DNA of 64,000 nt, from positions 3,968,001 through 4,032,000 of the forward strand of contig NZ_CP063196.1 in the NCBI RefSeq assembly GCF_003574835.2. Direction: 5' to 3'. Under the pieces are notes generated by a model. It saw only the letters and a program-made list of their open reading frames with translations, did no database searches and had not been told where the DNA came from. The DNA is from Thermobifida halotolerans (GTDB lineage: Bacteria; Actinomycetota; Actinomycetes; Streptosporangiales; Streptosporangiaceae). Shown piece after piece: positions 61,365-64,000 of this stretch. The translations under genes and the position numbers were made by a program. How positions within the stretch are numbered: the stretch's first letter is position 1; each line of letters opens with the position of its first letter.

Positions 61365-62012
61365 GTTCCTCTCCTCATCCTCCTGCTGTCTTGGCGGTCA
61401 TGCGTACACCGGGCGCCGCCGACAAAGTGATCAAAAACTCGACGGTTGAAAAATGGACATCTAACGCGGCGCGGCATGCCGGACTGAACGTTCGGTGGTG
61501 ACACCGACAGGAAAACCAAATGAGACATGCCAGAAATCCGCGTCGCCACTTCTGGCATTCACCTGGAATCCCGTTGGACAAGTCCAAGAAGACTACTCAC
61601 AGTGGCAGTACCACGTGAAACCGATGATCTTCGGGGGAAACATTCCCCCGAAGCGGGCGCCGCACGCACGCCACCGGGACTTCCTGGGAAATCCGCAGGT
61701 CACTCGATACCCGCCGACGGACTTCCGGGAACCCTCTCCAAGCTTGCGGCTTTGCCTTCGCTACAGGAGACCACAGACCCGTCCCACAAAAAAGGGTTGG
61801 CATAATCCGGCCATTACCCACTGGCAGTGGATTCTGATACTGTCTGATTACAGAAAGTAATTACCGCAGTTCTTCGAAGACCGGCGGAACGCGGTTCCGC
61901 CGCACGGGCAACGTGGGACGGATCGTGTGTTCTATATCACAAGTCAGTGCCGTCATTTCCCGGGATCCGCCCCGCACAGGACGCGGCGGCCGGCCGACCG
62001 CCCCCGACAACG
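61365..62012. other. AT-rich gene-free region upstream of the SARP gene
   Basis: About 650 bp without a convincing gene. The stretch 61430-61960 is clearly richer in A and T than the rest of the window, as in SARP promoter regions or recently acquired DNA. It has the palindrome CCACTGGCAGTGG (61818-61830) and a hairpin GGCGGAAC/GTTCCGCC (61883-61901). Short open frames on the plus strand show no recognisable protein or ribosome-binding site. Confidence 0.45.
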
Positions 62013-62053
62013 CCGACGGGGCGCACCGGCCCCTGCTCGGTGCGCCCCGTCGG
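62013..62053 (-). terminator. Terminator of acsA
   Basis: A 16-bp stem centred on GACGGGGCGCACCG/CGGTGCGCCCCGTC (62015-62028 with 62038-62051), extended by two flanking pairs, directly after the acsA stop. Confidence 0.8.
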
Positions 62054-62066
62054 GTCGTCGGTCAGA

Positions 62067-64000
62067 TCACTCCTCGGACCCGCCGCCCCTGAGACCGGAG
62101 GAGATGAGGTCCATCACCGACGAGTCCGCCAGCGTGGTGACGTCGCCGATCTCCCGGTTCTCCGCCACGTCGCGCAGCAGGCGGCGCATGATCTTGCCGG
62201 AACGGGTCTTGGGCAGCTCCGGCACCACCATGATCTGCCGCGGCTTGGCGATCGGACCGATCTCCTTGGCCACGTGGTCGCGCAGCGCCCTGATCGCCTC
62301 CTCACCGCTGGCCTCGTCCTGGGCGACGCCGCCGCGCAGGATCACGAACGCCACGATGCCCTGCCCGGTCGTGGGGTCGGAGGCGCCCACGACGGCGGCC
62401 TCGGCCACCGTGGGGTGCGACACCAGCGCCGACTCCACCTCGGTGGTGGAGATGCGGTGCCCGGAGACGTTCATGACGTCGTCCACCCGGCCCAGCAGCC
62501 AGATGTCGCCGTCGTCGTCGTACTTGGCGCCGTCACCGGCGAAGTAGAAGCCCAGGTCGGCGAAGCGCGACCAGTAGGTGTCGCGGTAGCGCTCCTCGTC
62601 GCCCCAGATGCCGCGCAGCATCGACGGCCACGGCTTGTCGAGCACCAGGTAGCCGCCGGAGCCGTGCGGGACCTCCTCGCCCTTCTCGTTGATGACCCTG
62701 GCACTGATGCCCGGCAGCGGACGCTGGGCGGAGCCCGGCTTGAGCGCGGTGACGCCGGGCAGCGGCGAGATCATGACCGCCCCGGTCTCGGTCTGCCACC
62801 AGGTGTCCACGATCGGCAGCGAGCCGTCGCCGATGTGCCTGCGGTACCACAGCCACGCCTCGGGGTTGATGGGCTCGCCGACGCTGCCCAGCACGCGCAG
62901 CGAGGACAGGTCGTAGCCCTCGGGGATCTGCTCGCCCCACTTCATGAAGGTGCGGATGAGGGTGGGCGCGGTGTAGTAGATCGTCACCTTGTAGTTCTGC
63001 ACGATCTCCCAGTGGCGGCCCTCGTGCGGGGTGTTGGGCGTGCCCTCGTAGACGACCTGGGTGGCGCGGTTGGACAGCGGCCCGTAGACGATGTAGCTGT
63101 GCCCGGTGACCCAGCCGATGTCGGCGGTGCACCAGTAGACGTCCTCGCCGGGCTTGTGGTCGAACACCACGTGGTGGGTGTAGGAGGTCTGGGTGAGGTA
63201 GCCGCCGGAGGTGTGCAGGATGCCCTTGGGCTTTCCGGTGGTTCCCGAGGTGTAGAGGATGAACAGCGGGTGCTCGGAGTCGAACGCCTCGGGGGTGTGC
63301 TCGGTGGACTGGGAGTCGACCAGGTCGTGCCACCACAGGTCGCGTCCCTCGGTCCACGGCGTGTCGATGTCGGTGCGCTTGACGACGACGACGCGCTCGA
63401 CCGTCTCGGCGCCCTGCAGCGCCTCGTCGACGCCCGCCTTCATCGGGACGGCCTTGCCGCGCCGGTACTGACCGTCGGCGGTGATGACGACCCTGGCGGC
63501 GGCGTCGTCGACCCGCGAGCGCAGCGCGGCCGGGGAGAACCCGCCGAAGACCACGCTGTGCACCAGGCCCAGCCGGGCGCAGGCCAGCATGGACACGATC
63601 GCCTCGGGGATCATCGGCAACTGGATGGCCACCCGGTCGCCCGCGCGCAGGCCCAGCGAGGCGAGCGCGTTGGCGGCCCGGCACACCTCGTCCTTGAGTT
63701 CGGCGTAGGTGATGTCGCGGGTGTCGCCCGGCTCGCCCACCCAGTGGATGGCGACCTGGTCGCCGTGGCCGCTCTCGACGTGCCGGTCCACGCAGTTGTA
63801 GGCGACGTTGAGCCTGCCGCCCACGAACCACTTGGCGAACGGCGCGTCGGACCAGTCCAGGACCTGGTTCCACCCGGTCTCCCAGTGCAGCCGCCCGGCC
63901 TGCTTCGCCCAGAAGCCCTCACGGTCGGCCTCCGCCTCGGCGTAGAGGTCCGCGGTGGCGTTGGCCTGTGCCGCGAACTGCGCGTCGGGGGGGAAGACCT
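62067..64000 (-). CDS. acsA: Acetyl-CoA synthetase (5' end outside the window)
   Basis: At least 644 residues; the frame is open to the window edge, where it reads FPPDAQFAAQANATADLYAE, so only a short N-terminal piece is missing. Motifs are those of ACS: ITYAELKDEVCRAANAL, YTSGTTGKPKGILHT (phosphate loop), DTWWQTETG, FAGDGAKYDDDGDIWLLGRV, and the C-terminal SGKIMRR lysine that is acetylated in Pat-type control. It activates acetate to acetyl-CoA via acetyl-AMP. It ends in a strong terminator. Confidence 0.96.
   Translation of the reverse strand, partial: VFPPDAQFAAQANATADLYAEAEADREGFWAKQAGRLHWETGWNQVLDWSDAPFAKWFVGGRLNVAYNCVDRHVESGHGDQVAIHWVGEPGDTRDITYAELKDEVCRAANALASLGLRAGDRVAIQLPMIPEAIVSMLACARLGLVHSVVFGGFSPAALRSRVDDAAARVVITADGQYRRGKAVPMKAGVDEALQGAETVERVVVVKRTDIDTPWTEGRDLWWHDLVDSQSTEHTPEAFDSEHPLFILYTSGTTGKPKGILHTSGGYLTQTSYTHHVVFDHKPGEDVYWCTADIGWVTGHSYIVYGPLSNRATQVVYEGTPNTPHEGRHWEIVQNYKVTIYYTAPTLIRTFMKWGEQIPEGYDLSSLRVLGSVGEPINPEAWLWYRRHIGDGSLPIVDTWWQTETGAVMISPLPGVTALKPGSAQRPLPGISARVINEKGEEVPHGSGGYLVLDKPWPSMLRGIWGDEERYRDTYWSRFADLGFYFAGDGAKYDDDGDIWLLGRVDDVMNVSGHRISTTEVESALVSHPTVAEAAVVGASDPTTGQGIVAFVILRGGVAQDEASGEEAIRALRDHVAKEIGPIAKPRQIMVVPELPKTRSGKIMRRLLRDVAENREIGDVTTLADSSVMDLISSGLRGGGSEE

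Overview
The window is very GC-rich DNA from an actinobacterium. Evidence includes the codon bias, many GTG starts and leaderless-looking promoters, a SARP regulator, DivIVA-type motifs, an R-H-V-D...L-C-R sulfur leader peptide and a TetR/MFS locus. A perfect TGGGAGCGCTCCCA palindrome at 29557-29570 matches the operator known for CelR/CebR cellulose-sugar repressors, best known from Thermobifida fusca. With the rest of the gene content this suggests Nocardiopsaceae, perhaps Thermobifida or a relative; that placement is inference.

Layout, 0-18 kb. A small WGxxGxxG membrane-anchored protein and a two-HKD phospholipase-D-like enzyme lie at the left edge. A beta-propeller/MoaD-like pair, a lipoprotein cyclophilin and a P-type ATPase homologue that lacks its catalytic aspartate follow. 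A short-chain dehydrogenase precedes the methionine genes metY-metX, which are read leftward behind a sulfur-type leader peptide. A decayed SARP/ATPase regulator and an IS256-type relic come next. Then lutABC (lactate oxidation) and a TetR/MFS efflux operon with a perfect operator palindrome.

Layout, 18-33 kb. An OB-fold/NfeD-like membrane protein, a flotillin and a 1,656-residue AAA+ protein form one operon. They converge on a long FAD/Fe-S oxidase of the D-lactate dehydrogenase type. A gene-poor stretch follows with a near-consensus promoter covered by the CelR-type operator and three tandem hairpin repeats. A membrane Ser/Thr kinase, a zinc-ribbon protein and a zinc-ribbon P-loop kinase lie beyond it.

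Layout, 33-47 kb. A copper ATPase operon with a CsoR-like box, an acetyltransferase and a truncated voltage-gated Na+ channel are followed by a set of small proteins: two glycine-zipper miniproteins around a protein with four DivIVA-type GYD motifs. Three tRNA genes (Glu, Asp, Phe), a membrane metallophosphoesterase, a zincin, an MFS permease and a PspC protein follow. A GntR-asparaginase-AGCS operon closes this part.

Layout, 47-64 kb. A membrane-anchored NB-ARC/TPR protein is followed by a leftward cluster: SARP, quinone oxidoreductase, MFS, polyketide synthase fragment fused to a VOC protein, berberine-bridge-type flavin oxidase, SDR, hydrolase and an aromatic-acid-type MFS. Four promoters in this cluster carry two or three CTTGG-like direct repeats at exactly 11-bp spacing, always 11 bp from a -10-like hexamer. 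I read this as the SARP regulon of a polyketide locus that has lost its synthase. The 5' part of acetyl-CoA synthetase runs off the right edge. No CRISPR array, rRNA gene, integrase or complete mobile element was seen.
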